DNA of 64,000 bases from Pedobacter sp. Leaf41 (lineage in GTDB: Bacteria > Bacteroidota > Bacteroidia > Sphingobacteriales > Sphingobacteriaceae), in the NCBI RefSeq assembly GCF_001422545.1, contig NZ_LMLE01000009.1:186001-250000 (forward strand), given 5' to 3'. The position numbers were made by a program, and so were the translations under genes. How positions within the stretch are numbered: the first letter of the stretch is position 1; the number at the start of each line of letters is the position of its first letter. Below are positions 42,876 to 52,425 of the stretch, in pieces. The notes under the pieces are model-generated. The model saw only the letters and a program-made list of their open reading frames with translations, searched no databases and was not told where the DNA came from.

Positions 42876-43658
42876 ATGATGATGCAACTAGAATTTGCGC
42901 AAAAGGCAAAAGAAATATTTTCAAAAAATGAAAACGTAACCGGTTTAGCTGTAGGCGGATCGTGGCTAAGCAACAAAATAGATGAATTTTCTGATTTGGA
43001 TTTAATTGTGGTAACAACAGAAAAGATTACCGATGATAAAACTCTGATGATGCAATATGCCAAAAGTCTGGGTAATTTTTTATCTGGCTTTACTGGTTAA
43101 CATGTTGGCGAACCCAGAGTTTTAATATGCCTTTACGACAATCCGTTGCTACATGTAGATTTAAAATTCGTTACGCTGGAAGAATTTCATGTCCGGGTGG
43201 AAACACCTCATATTCTTTTAGATAGAGATGGCCAACTTCAAAGGAGCTTGGATAATTCGGAAGCAAGCTTCCCTTTTCCAGATTACCAGTGGATTGAAGA
43301 TCGGTTTTGGACCTGGATACATTACGCATTGTTGAAAATCGGTCGAGGTGAATATCTGGAAGCTTATGATTTTTTAGGTTTTTTAAGAATGGTTGTATTT
43401 GGACCACTGCTGCATATCAAAAACGAAAAATTGCCCCGAGGCGTAAGAAAAGCTGAAATGGACTTAATGCCAAAAGATTTCGAAGGTTTAATTAGCACGG
43501 TTTCGAAGTACGATAAAGCCTCAATAATGATTAGTTTGAAAAATGGGGTTGAATTGTATAGGCAACTTAGAACATCGCTCTATAACAACACAGTTGACAT
43601 CAATGAAGCTGCCGAGCAGAAGGTAATGGACTATTTCGAAGATATCGAAAAAAGGTAG
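42876..43658 (+). pseudogene. Nucleotidyltransferase gene with an in-frame stop
   Basis: The frame from 42876 (MMMQLEFAQKAKEIF) has the nucleotidyltransferase motif VGGSWLSNKIDEFSDLDL (GS...DxD), stops at TAA 43098-43100, then continues in the same frame as HVGEPRVLICLYDNP and on to 43658. Without the stop it would be a 260-aa protein like aminoglycoside/streptomycin adenylyltransferase-type or other stand-alone nucleotidyltransferases. A single GAA-to-TAA change would explain it. Either a recent pseudogene or a sequence error; readthrough is less likely. Confidence 0.8.
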
Positions 43659-44040
43659 CAAAGTGATATTACAAATCTCGACTAGCGTCCTTCAATCTAA
43701 AATTGAACAGACCTCTTCATTTCCCTTTCGGCATGATGAGAAAAACGCAAGCAGTAGCCATTCCTAAAACTCCAGAAAGATGATACGCTTTGCAAAGTAA
43801 ATAGCTTTACTAACCTGTCCACCTAAACTGGATTGCAGCGGTATCGCCCGATTTTTCATCGGGCATTTAACGGAAAGCCAGACGAACGTTTAAATCAACA
43901 ACTGTCTTTGCTTTCCAATCCTCATCATTCGTTAATCAACGAATAAAACGTCGGTCAATCTGGAAATAAACAATTAATTTCTTCACATTTTCTGGTGGAA
44001 AACTTGATTTTAAAAATCGTAAAATACGGCAAATCCTAAT
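43659..44040. other. Gene-free spacer upstream of tex
   Basis: About 380 bp with no credible ORF. It contains the small GCCCGAT-TTTTC-ATCGGGC hairpin (43846-43864), related to the one at 3230, set in repeat-like flanking text (ATAGCTTTACTAACCTGTCC). Otherwise nothing recognised. Confidence 0.5.
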
Positions 44041-44048
44041 TAGCTTTG
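44041..44048 (+). promoter_or_regulatory. Putative -7 promoter box of tex
   Basis: TAGCTTTG matches TAnnTTTG exactly and lies 26 bp before the tex ATG. The -33 element is not obvious. Confidence 0.45.
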
Positions 44049-44073
44049 CTGCCTTTAATATTGAATACATTAT

Positions 44074-46398
44074 ATGCTAGCTCATCATAAAATAATTGCT
44101 GCAGAATTAAAAGTTGCAGAAAAACAAGTAACCGCCACCGTAAGTTTATTGGATGAAGGTGCAACTGTGCCTTTCATTTCACGTTACCGTAAAGAATTAA
44201 CAGGAAGTTTAGATGAAGTGGAGGTAGCGGCAATTCGAGATCGCGTTACGCAATTAAGAGATTTGGACAAACGCCGTGAAGCGATTCTAAAATCGATGAA
44301 CGATCTTGGCAAATTAACACCCGAGTTGGAGCAAAAAATTAACGAAGCTGAAACCATCTCCTTACTTGAAGACATTTACCTGCCTTACAAACCTAAGCGT
44401 AAAACAAGAGCTTCGGTTGCAAAGGAAAAGGGTTTGGAGCGTCTGGCATTGCAAATTTTCAATCAGAAAAATTTCGATTTAGACGCTGCGGCTGATCAAT
44501 TTTTAGATGCAGAAAAGGGTGTTAAGTCTTTGGAGGAAGCCCTGGCTGGAGCACGCGATATTATTGCGGAAATGATTTCGGAAAATGCAGAGGCCCGAAC
44601 CAAAATGCGTAGTTATTTTCAGGAAAAGGCTGTTTTCAAATCTGAAGTAATTAAAGGAAAAGAAGAAGAAGGAATAAAGTATAAGGATTATTTCGAGTGG
44701 AATGAGCCTGTTAAAACGGCCGCATCGCACCGTGTTTTGGCGATGCGCAGAGGTGAAAAAGAATTGATTTTGAGACTTGATGCTTTACCACCGGCAGAAG
44801 GCGCCATTGAATTACTTGAAAGCCAATTCATATTGGGCCATAATGCGGCTTCTAAACAAGTGCAACAGGCTTTGGAAGATGGGTACAAGCGTTTACTTGA
44901 ACCGGCAATGGAGACCGAACTTCGGGTACTGACCAAACAAAAGGCAGATGAAGAAGCCATTCGGGTTTTTGCCGAAAATGCCCGCCAGTTGTTATTGGCA
45001 GCACCAATGGGACAAAAAAACGTACTAGCTATTGACCCGGGTTTTCGTACTGGTTGCAAAGTGGTTTGTTTGGATAGCCAAGGTCAACTAGTAGAGAACA
45101 CCGCCATTTATCCGCATACCGGACAAGGAAATGTTAAGAATGCTGAAATTTCCATTAAACAACTCTGCGAAAAGCACAACGTTGAAGCAATTGCTATTGG
45201 CAATGGAACGGCAGGAAGAGAAACAGAAGCCTTTATTCGTGGGTTCAACTTGCCTAATATTACCATTGTGATGGTTAACGAAAGCGGTGCATCCATCTAC
45301 TCTGCATCCGAGGCTGCCCGAGAAGAATTCCCCACACAAGATATTACCGTTCGTGGTGCTGTTTCAATCGGTCGCCGGCTTATGGATCCGTTGGCGGAGT
45401 TGGTAAAGATCGATCCAAAATCAATCGGTGTTGGGCAATATCAACATGATGTTGACCAAAATAAATTACAGGCTAGTTTAGATGATACCGTAGTAAGTGC
45501 GGTGAATGCCGTTGGGGTAGAATTAAACACGGCATCGAAACAAATTCTTGCTTACGTTTCTGGCTTAGGCCCAACATTAGCCCAAAACATAGTTGATTAC
45601 AGAAATACTCATGGTGCGTTTAAAAACCGTGAAAGCCTTAAAAAAGTACCCCGTTTAGGCGATAAGGCCTATGAGCAGGCTGCGGGTTTCTTGCGCATTC
45701 GTAATGCGGAAAATGTTTTAGATACCAGTGGCGTTCACCCTGAAAGATATGCTGTAGTTGATAAAATGGCCAAAGATTTAGGTACAACAATTTCTACTTT
45801 GATGAAGGATAGCCAGCTACAAAAGCAAATTAAACCGCAGCAATATGTAACTGACGAAATTGGCTTACCTACGCTAAACGATATCTTAAAGGAGCTGGCC
45901 AAGCCAGGTCGCGATCCACGTGAACAGTTTGAGGCTTTTAGCTTTACGGATGGCGTAAATGAAATTAGCGATTTAAGAATTGGCATGAAACTGCCGGGAA
46001 TTGTAACCAACATCACCAATTTTGGTGCCTTCGTAGATATCGGTGTTCATCAGGATGGTTTGGTTCACACCAGTCAGTTGGCTAACCGTTTTGTGGCTAA
46101 CCCGAACGATATTGTTAAGGTACATCAAAAAGTAGAAGTTACTGTGATGGAAGTTGATGCGGCTCGAAAACGAATTTCATTATCGATGAAAAGTGACGGT
46201 AGCGTTAAGCCTGATGGGGTTAAGAGCAAAGACCAAGGAACAAAGAATAAGGAGCAAGGATCGAAGAACAAAGAGCAAGGAGGAAGGAATAAAGAGCAAG
46301 GAGGAAAGAGTTTTGCGCAGAAAACTCAGCCAGTAAAAAAAGAAGCTGATGGTGATTTGCAAGAGAAATTGGCAAAACTAAAAGGGATGTTTAAATAG
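44074..46398 (+). CDS. tex: Tex family RNA-binding transcription accessory protein
   Basis: 774 aa. Order is as in Tex: helical N-terminus with PFISRYRKELTGSLDEV and LPYKPKRKTRA, a YqgF-like RNase H fold domain (AIDPGFRTGCKVVCLD), helix-hairpin-helix region (GLGPTLAQNIVDYRNTHGAFKNRESLKKVPRLG), and a C-terminal S1 domain (GMKLPGIVTNITNFGAFVDIGVHQDGLVH). Tex binds nucleic acid and influences transcription. The C-terminal tail contains a Lys/Glu/Gln repeat (KNKEQG units, about 715-745) encoded by spacer-like repeat DNA, followed by a short end EKLAKLKGMFK that closes many homologues. Confidence 0.95.
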   Translation: MLAHHKIIAAELKVAEKQVTATVSLLDEGATVPFISRYRKELTGSLDEVEVAAIRDRVTQLRDLDKRREAILKSMNDLGKLTPELEQKINEAETISLLEDIYLPYKPKRKTRASVAKEKGLERLALQIFNQKNFDLDAAADQFLDAEKGVKSLEEALAGARDIIAEMISENAEARTKMRSYFQEKAVFKSEVIKGKEEEGIKYKDYFEWNEPVKTAASHRVLAMRRGEKELILRLDALPPAEGAIELLESQFILGHNAASKQVQQALEDGYKRLLEPAMETELRVLTKQKADEEAIRVFAENARQLLLAAPMGQKNVLAIDPGFRTGCKVVCLDSQGQLVENTAIYPHTGQGNVKNAEISIKQLCEKHNVEAIAIGNGTAGRETEAFIRGFNLPNITIVMVNESGASIYSASEAAREEFPTQDITVRGAVSIGRRLMDPLAELVKIDPKSIGVGQYQHDVDQNKLQASLDDTVVSAVNAVGVELNTASKQILAYVSGLGPTLAQNIVDYRNTHGAFKNRESLKKVPRLGDKAYEQAAGFLRIRNAENVLDTSGVHPERYAVVDKMAKDLGTTISTLMKDSQLQKQIKPQQYVTDEIGLPTLNDILKELAKPGRDPREQFEAFSFTDGVNEISDLRIGMKLPGIVTNITNFGAFVDIGVHQDGLVHTSQLANRFVANPNDIVKVHQKVEVTVMEVDAARKRISLSMKSDGSVKPDGVKSKDQGTKNKEQGSKNKEQGGRNKEQGGKSFAQKTQPVKKEADGDLQEKLAKLKGMFK

Positions 46399-46495
46399 AA
46401 GCTTCCCAAAACTTAAACAAAAAGCGGAGAAATCTTGACACATGGAAGTGTTTTATCAAGAATTCTCCACTTATTCAATCGACCGAATTATTAAA

Positions 46496-46969
46496 TTAAT
46501 AGTCGTATTTATGCGTATAATCGGCGGTTGAAGTAACAGTGATATTTTGGTCGTTTGTAACCACATCGCCATTAACCTCTGCTTTAAAACTAATTTTAAA
46601 CGACGGATTGTTCGCACCTGGGTTTAAGCATTGTTGGCTGGTAGTTACTAACCTTAAAGGCGTAGTACTTTCAATTACATAGGTTTTTGTAGCACCCAGA
46701 AAATCGTTTTTCCCTAAAGAAATTCCTGTTTCATTGTTTTTGGTAACGCCATTAACCTTCCAAATAGTTTTTGCGTTATCGAGTGTAGCACCTACAAAAA
46801 CGAAGGAAACATAATCTTGTTCTTCTACCCCATCTACAGTTACGGTAAACTTGAAGTTTTTATTTTCAGAATCTCCAGGAGTGTTATTGCTGTCTTTTTT
46901 GCAAGAAGATAATACGGTTAACGTGAGCAACGGCAAGATTGTGAAAAGTACTTTTTTTAAATTTTTCAT
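46496..46969 (-). CDS. Small lipoprotein of unknown function
   Basis: 157 aa. Signal peptide with lipobox VLSSC at about residue 23, followed by KKDSNNTPGDSE linker and a beta-rich domain (FKFTVTVDGVEEQDYVSFVFVG). No motif for an activity. A REP-like GGAGAAATCTT / AGAATTCTCC hairpin (46434-46472) lies downstream between it and tex. Confidence 0.7.
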   Translation of the reverse strand: MKNLKKVLFTILPLLTLTVLSSCKKDSNNTPGDSENKNFKFTVTVDGVEEQDYVSFVFVGATLDNAKTIWKVNGVTKNNETGISLGKNDFLGATKTYVIESTTPLRLVTTSQQCLNPGANNPSFKISFKAEVNGDVVTNDQNITVTSTADYTHKYDY

Positions 46970-47183
46970 AGAAAATGTGTTAAATAATTTTCCCTTGAAA
47001 AAACAACAACTATACCAACGGACGCGAACTTAATTCATTTTATAACTCCGAAAATGTTCCCAAAAGTTAACTTTCAGATTATCAGAGCAAAACTTTAAGG
47101 AATAAAAATGTAACTTTAAAATTACATTTTACCAAACTGATAAACATGGCTGTAAGAGTGTTTAAATCCTCATACAGTTCTAT

Positions 47184-48263
47184 TTATAAATTTTGAAACT
47201 TATCTTTATGTTCGATTCTTGTTTTTGGTAAACTTTCAGGATAATTATTTTGAATAAAAGTAATCATCGATTCGCGAACGTAACACCTTAAATCAAAAGC
47301 CCTTGAAGAGTTGGAGGCACTCATTAAAAATCGGATTTCAATAGAGCCATCTTTATTTGTATCGGTAACCTGAACCACATTTACTCTTTTATCCCAAAGG
47401 GGATTATCAATTAAAAGCCGCGTGAGCTCCTGGCGTAAAGGTTCAATTGGAATGGTATAATCCATATACAGGAAAACCGTTCCAAGCAAATCAGCAGATA
47501 CACGGGTCCAGTTTTGAAAAGGCTTTTCGATGAAGTAGGTAATCGGCAAAATCAGTCGCCGTTGATCCCAAATGCTCACCACCACATAGGTTAAAGTGAT
47601 TTCTTCTACCCTTCCCCATTCACCCTCCACAATTAAAACATCGTCGATTCTTATCGGTTGTGTAAAAGCAATTTGGAAACCTGCTAATAAATTCCCCAAT
47701 GATTTTTGTGCGGCGAAACCGATGATAATTCCACCGATTCCAACACCAGTAAGTAAACCTGCACCAATTTTTCTCATGCTTTCAAAACTGAGCAAAATAA
47801 TAGCTGCTGTAATGATAATGATTAATGAAACGATAAATTTTCTAACAAACTGAAGCTGGGTACGTATTTTTCTCTCTTTGAGATTATTTTCTTTGTTAAG
47901 ATCATATTTGAGATAAAAGAAATCTTCTAATACATTTATTAACCGGATGAGAATAAGTGCAAATACTGCGGTCAATGCAATCTCTATTGCTTTATCAATA
48001 TGCTGTCGGGCAGTAGAAGACATCACCATCAAATCCAAAGAAGAATTTAATAACAATAAGGGAATGAATACCGCGATAGGTTGCCGAAGGTGTTTAATCG
48101 TGGATTTGATAATAATGAAATCCCACCAACGCGAAAGCAAGAGGAAGGTTTTGTGGACAAGGTATTTAAGAAGCAAGCCAACCAAAATGGCTATGATACC
48201 GATAATGAAGTTTTTAACGAAAATAGGAATAGGATAACCAAAAAAGTGGTCAAGATACTGCAT
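47184..48263 (-). CDS. Small-conductance mechanosensitive channel (MscS family)
   Basis: 359 aa. Hydrophobic helices at about 15-35, 60-78, 88-112, 140-160 and a pore-lining GAGLLTGVGIGGIIIGFAAQKSLGNLLAG segment near 170-198, followed by the MscS beta domain (IDDVLIVEGEWGRVEEITLTYVVVSIWDQRRLILP) and C-terminal domain. It is longer at the N-terminus than E. coli MscS. Releases solutes under hypo-osmotic shock. Lone gene. Confidence 0.93.
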   Translation of the reverse strand: MQYLDHFFGYPIPIFVKNFIIGIIAILVGLLLKYLVHKTFLLLSRWWDFIIIKSTIKHLRQPIAVFIPLLLLNSSLDLMVMSSTARQHIDKAIEIALTAVFALILIRLINVLEDFFYLKYDLNKENNLKERKIRTQLQFVRKFIVSLIIIITAAIILLSFESMRKIGAGLLTGVGIGGIIIGFAAQKSLGNLLAGFQIAFTQPIRIDDVLIVEGEWGRVEEITLTYVVVSIWDQRRLILPITYFIEKPFQNWTRVSADLLGTVFLYMDYTIPIEPLRQELTRLLIDNPLWDKRVNVVQVTDTNKDGSIEIRFLMSASNSSRAFDLRCYVRESMITFIQNNYPESLPKTRIEHKDKFQNL

Positions 48264-48397
48264 AAACGAAATTTGTTGGTTAAATAATAGAAATTACTCC
48301 TATGTTTAACAACAGCGTTTATAGTTTGTTTGCGAAAGAATTTTATGAGGTAGAATACCAGTAAAAACGCGGCGAAGCAAATGGTTGAACCACTCCA

Positions 48398-48470
48398 TGT
48401 AAGAATAGTCTCGTTGAGCTAGCCGAAACGCAGAATAAACGTCTTCGACAGGCTCAGACTGACAAATTTA
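48398..48470. repeat. REP-like spacer repeat
   Basis: TCTCGTTGAGCTAGCCGAAACG and CGTCTTCGACAGGCTCAGACTGAC form an imperfect inverted pair between trpC and the MscS gene. Another palindromic spacer sequence of this genome. Confidence 0.5.
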
Positions 48471-48482
48471 AGAAGATCGTTT

Positions 48483-49265
48483 TTAAATTTCCGCTACAAA
48501 TTCTCTAATCGAAGCCCCAGGATCATCGGTCTTCATAAAATTTTCTCCGATTAAAAACCCGTTGAAGCCTGCTACTTTAAGTTCTTTTATGGTTTGCGGA
48601 TTACTAATGGCACTTTCCGAAATTTTTAGAAATTCATCTGGAATTTTGTTCACCAAATCAAATGAAGTTTGGATATCAACCGTAAAATCGGCGAGGTTTC
48701 TGTTATTTACACCAATGGCATCAAGATTAGGGCAAATGCTTCTTTCCAGTTCTTCGAAGTTGTGCACCTCTAACAATACGTTCAGGCCTAAATCTTTCGC
48801 AAATTTCCCATAATCGCTGATTTGCTTTGGAGTTAGAATTGCAGCGATTAACAAAATGATATCTGCGCCCCAGGCTTTGGCTTCCAAAATCTGATATTCA
48901 TCAATCATGAAGTCTTTGCGAAGGATGGGAATATTGTTGGCTGCTCTTGCGGCCAATAAATCATCGGTTTTCCCGCCAAAAAAATCAACATCCGTTAGCA
49001 CAGAAATTGCAGATGCACCAGCATTATTATAAGCAAGCGTAACTTCAGCAGCATCGGCTATGCCATTTATTAAACCCTTTGATGGCGAACGGCGCTTGAA
49101 CTCGGCAATGATTCCGGTTCTATCTTCAGCCAACAAAAACTTTTTAAAAGAATAAGGTGTACGCTTAAAGTGATCAGCTTTTTCCAAATCCTGTTTCGAG
49201 ATGAGTCGCTTTGCATCAGCAACTTCTTCTTTTTTACGTAATACGATCTTATCTAAAATATTCAT
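48483..49265 (-). CDS. trpC: Indole-3-glycerol phosphate synthase
   Basis: 260 aa from the ATG at 49265 (MNILDKIVLRKKEEV); 17 upstream codons are not family-like. Signatures are IIAEFKRRSPSKG (catalytic Lys), LRKDFMIDEYQILEAKAWGAD and the C-terminal ISESAISNPQTIKEL and GFNGFLIGENFM. It catalyses indole ring closure. Minus strand, downstream of trpG after a 197-bp spacer. Confidence 0.95.
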   Translation of the reverse strand: MNILDKIVLRKKEEVADAKRLISKQDLEKADHFKRTPYSFKKFLLAEDRTGIIAEFKRRSPSKGLINGIADAAEVTLAYNNAGASAISVLTDVDFFGGKTDDLLAARAANNIPILRKDFMIDEYQILEAKAWGADIILLIAAILTPKQISDYGKFAKDLGLNVLLEVHNFEELERSICPNLDAIGVNNRNLADFTVDIQTSFDLVNKIPDEFLKISESAISNPQTIKELKVAGFNGFLIGENFMKTDDPGASIREFVAEI

Positions 49266-49462
49266 GTGTGATTCTAAATCATGTAATGAGAAACTTGTCA
49301 CGCCAAAGCAGCGCACCTACGTTCGATTTTAAACCGGCCTAACAAATTTTTGGGGATTTTCTATCCAAGCCAAAGCACTAACTTTAATACAAAAATTTTC
49401 AGCCGGTGTTTTTGTTTCTTTTTGACATCAAAAAGAAAATAGCCCGTCCCGCTAGGGCTAAA

Positions 49463-50047
49463 TTAGCTCGTTAACCAGTTTTCCATCATTTGCCTCCCGT
49501 GCTCTGTTAACACACTTTCGGGGTGAAACTGAACCCCCCGAACATCTAAGCTTTCATGCCTAAGCGCCATAATTTCGCTCTTGTGGTCTCTGGCGGTTAT
49601 TTTTAAACATGATGGAAAATTTTCTTTACTCACCACCCAACTGTGGTATCTTCCAACATTTATCGTTTGCGGGCACTCCCAAAACAAAGGTTCATCTCCA
49701 TCTACCACGGTAACTGGCGTGGCAATTCCATGCATTGGTCTGCCGAGGTTTAAAAGCGTACCGCCGAAAGCTTCTGCTATGGCCTGCTGACCTAAACACA
49801 CCCCAAAAATACTCTTTGTTGGCGCATAAGTTTTAATTACATCCAATAATAATCCAGCCTCTTCCGGAATCCCAGGGCCAGGAGAAAGCAATATTTTATC
49901 GTATTGTGCCACATCAGCCAATTCGAATTTATCATTTCTCCAAACTACCGCTTCGTAGCCGACTTCGTTAATTAAATGAACGAGATTATAGGTAAAACTA
50001 TCATAGTTATCGATCACTAAAACAGTTTTTTTGTCTTTATTTTCCAT
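49463..50047 (-). CDS. trpG: Anthranilate synthase component II (glutamine amidotransferase)
   Basis: 194 aa. Class I amidotransferase with nucleophile Cys in FGVCLGQQAIAEAFGG and the His-Glu pair in GVQFHPES. VLVIDNYDSFTYNLV start is classic TrpG/PabA. Supplies ammonia to TrpE; may also serve PabB. It is 41 bp downstream of trpE. Confidence 0.95.
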   Translation of the reverse strand: MENKDKKTVLVIDNYDSFTYNLVHLINEVGYEAVVWRNDKFELADVAQYDKILLSPGPGIPEEAGLLLDVIKTYAPTKSIFGVCLGQQAIAEAFGGTLLNLGRPMHGIATPVTVVDGDEPLFWECPQTINVGRYHSWVVSKENFPSCLKITARDHKSEIMALRHESLDVRGVQFHPESVLTEHGRQMMENWLTS

Positions 50048-50088
50048 TGATAATCTTTATTTTATAAACACATTATCCGTTTTCATCC

Positions 50089-51486
50089 TTAAATGCCTTC
50101 GGCCATTTGCAAAGCTTTACGCAAGGCCGCAATCTTATTATTCACTTCCTGCATCTCCATTTCCGGAACAGAATCTGCCACTATTCCTGCACCGGCCCGG
50201 TAGTGCAATTCGTTATTCTTGCTCATAAAAGTCCTGATCATAATGGCATGGTTAAAATCTTCGTTAAAACCCATAAATCCGATTGCGCCGGCATAAAAAT
50301 TACGCCCAAGCTTTTCATTTTCATCAATTAGCTGCATGGCTTTATATTTTGGGGCACCACTTAAAGTTCCTGCCGGGTAAGTATCTGCCACCACCTTAAA
50401 AGCACTTACGTCTTCCTGCAAATGTCCGCTTACTTTACTCACCAGGTGAATCAAATGGGAATAATATTGCACTTCTTTAAACGATTTTACTTCTACGCGA
50501 TTACAATGACGACTTAAATCGTTTCTGGCCAAATCAACCAACATCACATGCTCTGCACTTTCCTTTGGATCCTGCTCCAACTTTTTCGCTTGCTCTGCAT
50601 CTTCGATATCATTACCACTGCGTTTAAAGGTTCCGGCAATTGGAAAAATATTGGCGGTATTATTTTTAATCGTGATTTGCGCCTCCGGAGATGAACCAAA
50701 AAGCTTGAAGTTGCCATAATCAAAATAAAACAAATATGGCGATGGGTTAATGGAACGCAAACAACGATAAACGTTAAATTCATCACCAGAGAAAGCCTGT
50801 TTGAACGCCCTTGAAGGAACAATTTGAAAGACATCACCTCTATAAATATGCTTCTGTAGTTTTTCTACCAAGTCCATAAAACCCTGGTCGGTTAGGTTTG
50901 AGCTTTCCTCTCCCCGCAGCTGAAATTTGTATTCCGGATAGTTTTTGTTCTGGATGAGATACTCCATCTTTTCCAATCCACCTTCTTCTTCTCCTTCAAA
51001 AGTATTTTTGAAAAGGGTGATTTCATTTTTGAAGTGATCAATTGCAATGATGTAGCGATACAAATGATACTGCATTTCTGGGATCTCCTCTCCTTCCGGA
51101 GTTTCAGAAATGAATTTAATATCTTCGAAATGCTGAACGGCATTCCAGGTAAAATACCCGAATAAACCGCTTGAAATAAATTTGATTTCAGGCAATTCTG
51201 TTTCTTTAAACTGATCTTTGAAATCGGCTATTTCATCAATTAAATTTTTGCTTTCCTTTATTGTTACCGTTCCGTCTGGGAAATAAGTTTCTAAACGACT
51301 CCCTTTTAAAACAATCCCGGCAACGGGTTCTGCACAAACGAAACTCATCGAGTTTTCACGACTATGATAATCAGAACTTTCAAGCAATATGCTGTTCGGA
51401 TACACATCGCGTAAGCGTAAATAAATGCTCACTGGCGTGGTAGTATCGGCAAGCATTTTTTTGTAAGTGGTATTAATTTTAAACAT
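50089..51486 (-). CDS. trpE: Anthranilate synthase component I
   Basis: 465 aa. N-terminal SILLESSDYHSRENSMSF includes the LLES tryptophan-binding motif for feedback inhibition. The C-terminal chorismate-utilising domain has GDVFQIVPSRAF, KLFGSSPEAQ, IFPIAGTFKR, ARNDLSRHCN and AGTLSGAPK. It converts chorismate to anthranilate with TrpG. The gene is preceded on its strand by a terminator and a Trp-rich leader peptide, so expression is probably attenuated. Confidence 0.95.
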   Translation of the reverse strand: MFKINTTYKKMLADTTTPVSIYLRLRDVYPNSILLESSDYHSRENSMSFVCAEPVAGIVLKGSRLETYFPDGTVTIKESKNLIDEIADFKDQFKETELPEIKFISSGLFGYFTWNAVQHFEDIKFISETPEGEEIPEMQYHLYRYIIAIDHFKNEITLFKNTFEGEEEGGLEKMEYLIQNKNYPEYKFQLRGEESSNLTDQGFMDLVEKLQKHIYRGDVFQIVPSRAFKQAFSGDEFNVYRCLRSINPSPYLFYFDYGNFKLFGSSPEAQITIKNNTANIFPIAGTFKRSGNDIEDAEQAKKLEQDPKESAEHVMLVDLARNDLSRHCNRVEVKSFKEVQYYSHLIHLVSKVSGHLQEDVSAFKVVADTYPAGTLSGAPKYKAMQLIDENEKLGRNFYAGAIGFMGFNEDFNHAIMIRTFMSKNNELHYRAGAGIVADSVPEMEMQEVNNKIAALRKALQMAEGI

Positions 51487-51493
51487 TTTCTAT

Positions 51494-51530
51494 CGTCATT
51501 GCGAGGAGGAACAACGAAGCAATCTCCTCT
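51494..51530. repeat. Half REP-like element, family A
   Basis: CGTCATTGCGAGG followed by AACGAAGCAATCTCC; only one arm is present. It lies between the trp attenuator and the trpE start. Confidence 0.55.
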
Positions 51531-51540
51531 CTGTAATTTT

Positions 51541-51582
51541 TTTAAAAACAAAAGCCCGGCGTGTGGTTCTACGCCGGGCTTT
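51541..51582 (-). promoter_or_regulatory. trp attenuator (terminator hairpin upstream of trpE)
   Basis: On the minus strand, AAAGCCCGGCGT pairs with ACGCCGGGCTTT (51551-51562 / 51571-51582; perfect 12 bp), followed by TTTTGTTTTT. An alternative partner exists upstream inside the leader ORF: CGCCGGCT can pair with AGCC(C)GGCG of the terminator arm, a plausible antiterminator. It stands between the Trp leader peptide and trpE. Confidence 0.75.
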
Positions 51583-51621
51583 AATGGTTCAATTAGGTTT
51601 AGGTTGATAAAAATATTTTCC

Positions 51622-51690
51622 TCATACGCAGCCGGCGCAATTCTGTTTTGAATTACTTTGCCAAAGCCAGGTATGTATATTGTTAATCAT
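51622..51690 (-). CDS. trpL: Trp operon leader peptide (TrpL-like)
   Basis: 22-codon ORF read from ATG 51690 to TGA 51622, beginning MINNIHTWLWQ, with two Trp codons separated by one Leu. It lies 40 bp upstream of the terminator hairpin on the trpE strand. This is the classical attenuation layout: ribosome stalling at Trp codons would free the downstream segment GCGCCGGC to form the antiterminator. Too short for standard gene callers. I do not know of an annotated equivalent for this lineage. Confidence 0.7.
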   Translation of the reverse strand: MINNIHTWLWQSNSKQNCAGCV

Positions 51691-51696
51691 GTGCGA

Positions 51697-51704
51697 CAAA
51701 AATA
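51697..51704 (-). promoter_or_regulatory. Putative -7 promoter box of the trp leader
   Basis: TATTTTTG on the minus strand, ending 6 bp before the leader ATG. Fits TAnnTTTG and would make the leader peptide mRNA nearly leaderless. No convincing -33 element seen. Confidence 0.45.
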
Positions 51705-51868
51705 TAAAGAATTTTGAATAATGGAAATATTTGTGAAATTTCCTATAAACATTAACCTTTTAAAAAAAGGGAAACTCATTTTTGAATTGAATTTCCCTTA
51801 CCGAATTGGAAATTTATTTACCCAATCTCTATCGAAACGATAATCTGCTATCAATAAAGCACTAGTTT

Positions 51869-52312
51869 TTAAGAGATCCCGAAAAATGATCTTCCTGGAA
51901 CGTTTTTCGTCATTATTAAAATCGAAACAACAATTAGCACCAATGCCAGGCCAAAGAAAATTGCAATGGTACGGTGTTTGGCTACCGCATCTGCAACCTT
52001 TTTCGATCTTGCATTACCTACAGTAATTAAAATGATTGCAATAAGCATCATAGAAGTATGTTCTACCTTGAAGTATCTTCCTATTGCATCGCTCATAGGC
52101 AATTTTGTTAAAGGGCTAAAAAAGAACAAAACCAATCCGATAAGAAATTGAATGTGAGCACTAATTAAAGTGAATACATTTAACTTCCGGTTGCCTTCTG
52201 TATAAGTTTTATTGCCAAACCACCCCGATAAAGCGTTAACAACGGCAACAACTAATAAAATTAATACGATGTAGCGCCATCCAGAGTGCGCAGATTTTAA
52301 AATATTGTACAT
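51869..52312 (-). CDS. Four-helix membrane protein, possible cytochrome-b-like
   Basis: 147 aa. Four hydrophobic helices (about 13-32, 46-66, 84-101, 118-138). His residues sit at helix ends (HSGWRY near residue 9, SAHIQF near 53, VEHTSMM near 85, AKHRT near 114), as in small heme-binding membrane proteins. The assignment is tentative; I have no diagnostic motif. Divergent from the amidohydrolase gene. Confidence 0.5.
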   Translation of the reverse strand: MYNILKSAHSGWRYIVLILLVVAVVNALSGWFGNKTYTEGNRKLNVFTLISAHIQFLIGLVLFFFSPLTKLPMSDAIGRYFKVEHTSMMLIAIILITVGNARSKKVADAVAKHRTIAIFFGLALVLIVVSILIMTKNVPGRSFFGIS

Positions 52313-52425
52313 TTTGATCTAATATGTTTGTTCAAAAATAGGGAATAATTGTAAAAAATAGGATATTGAGTGCAACCAACGTTAATTTATATTAGTTTTA
52401 AACAAAATAAACCCCTAAACTTATT

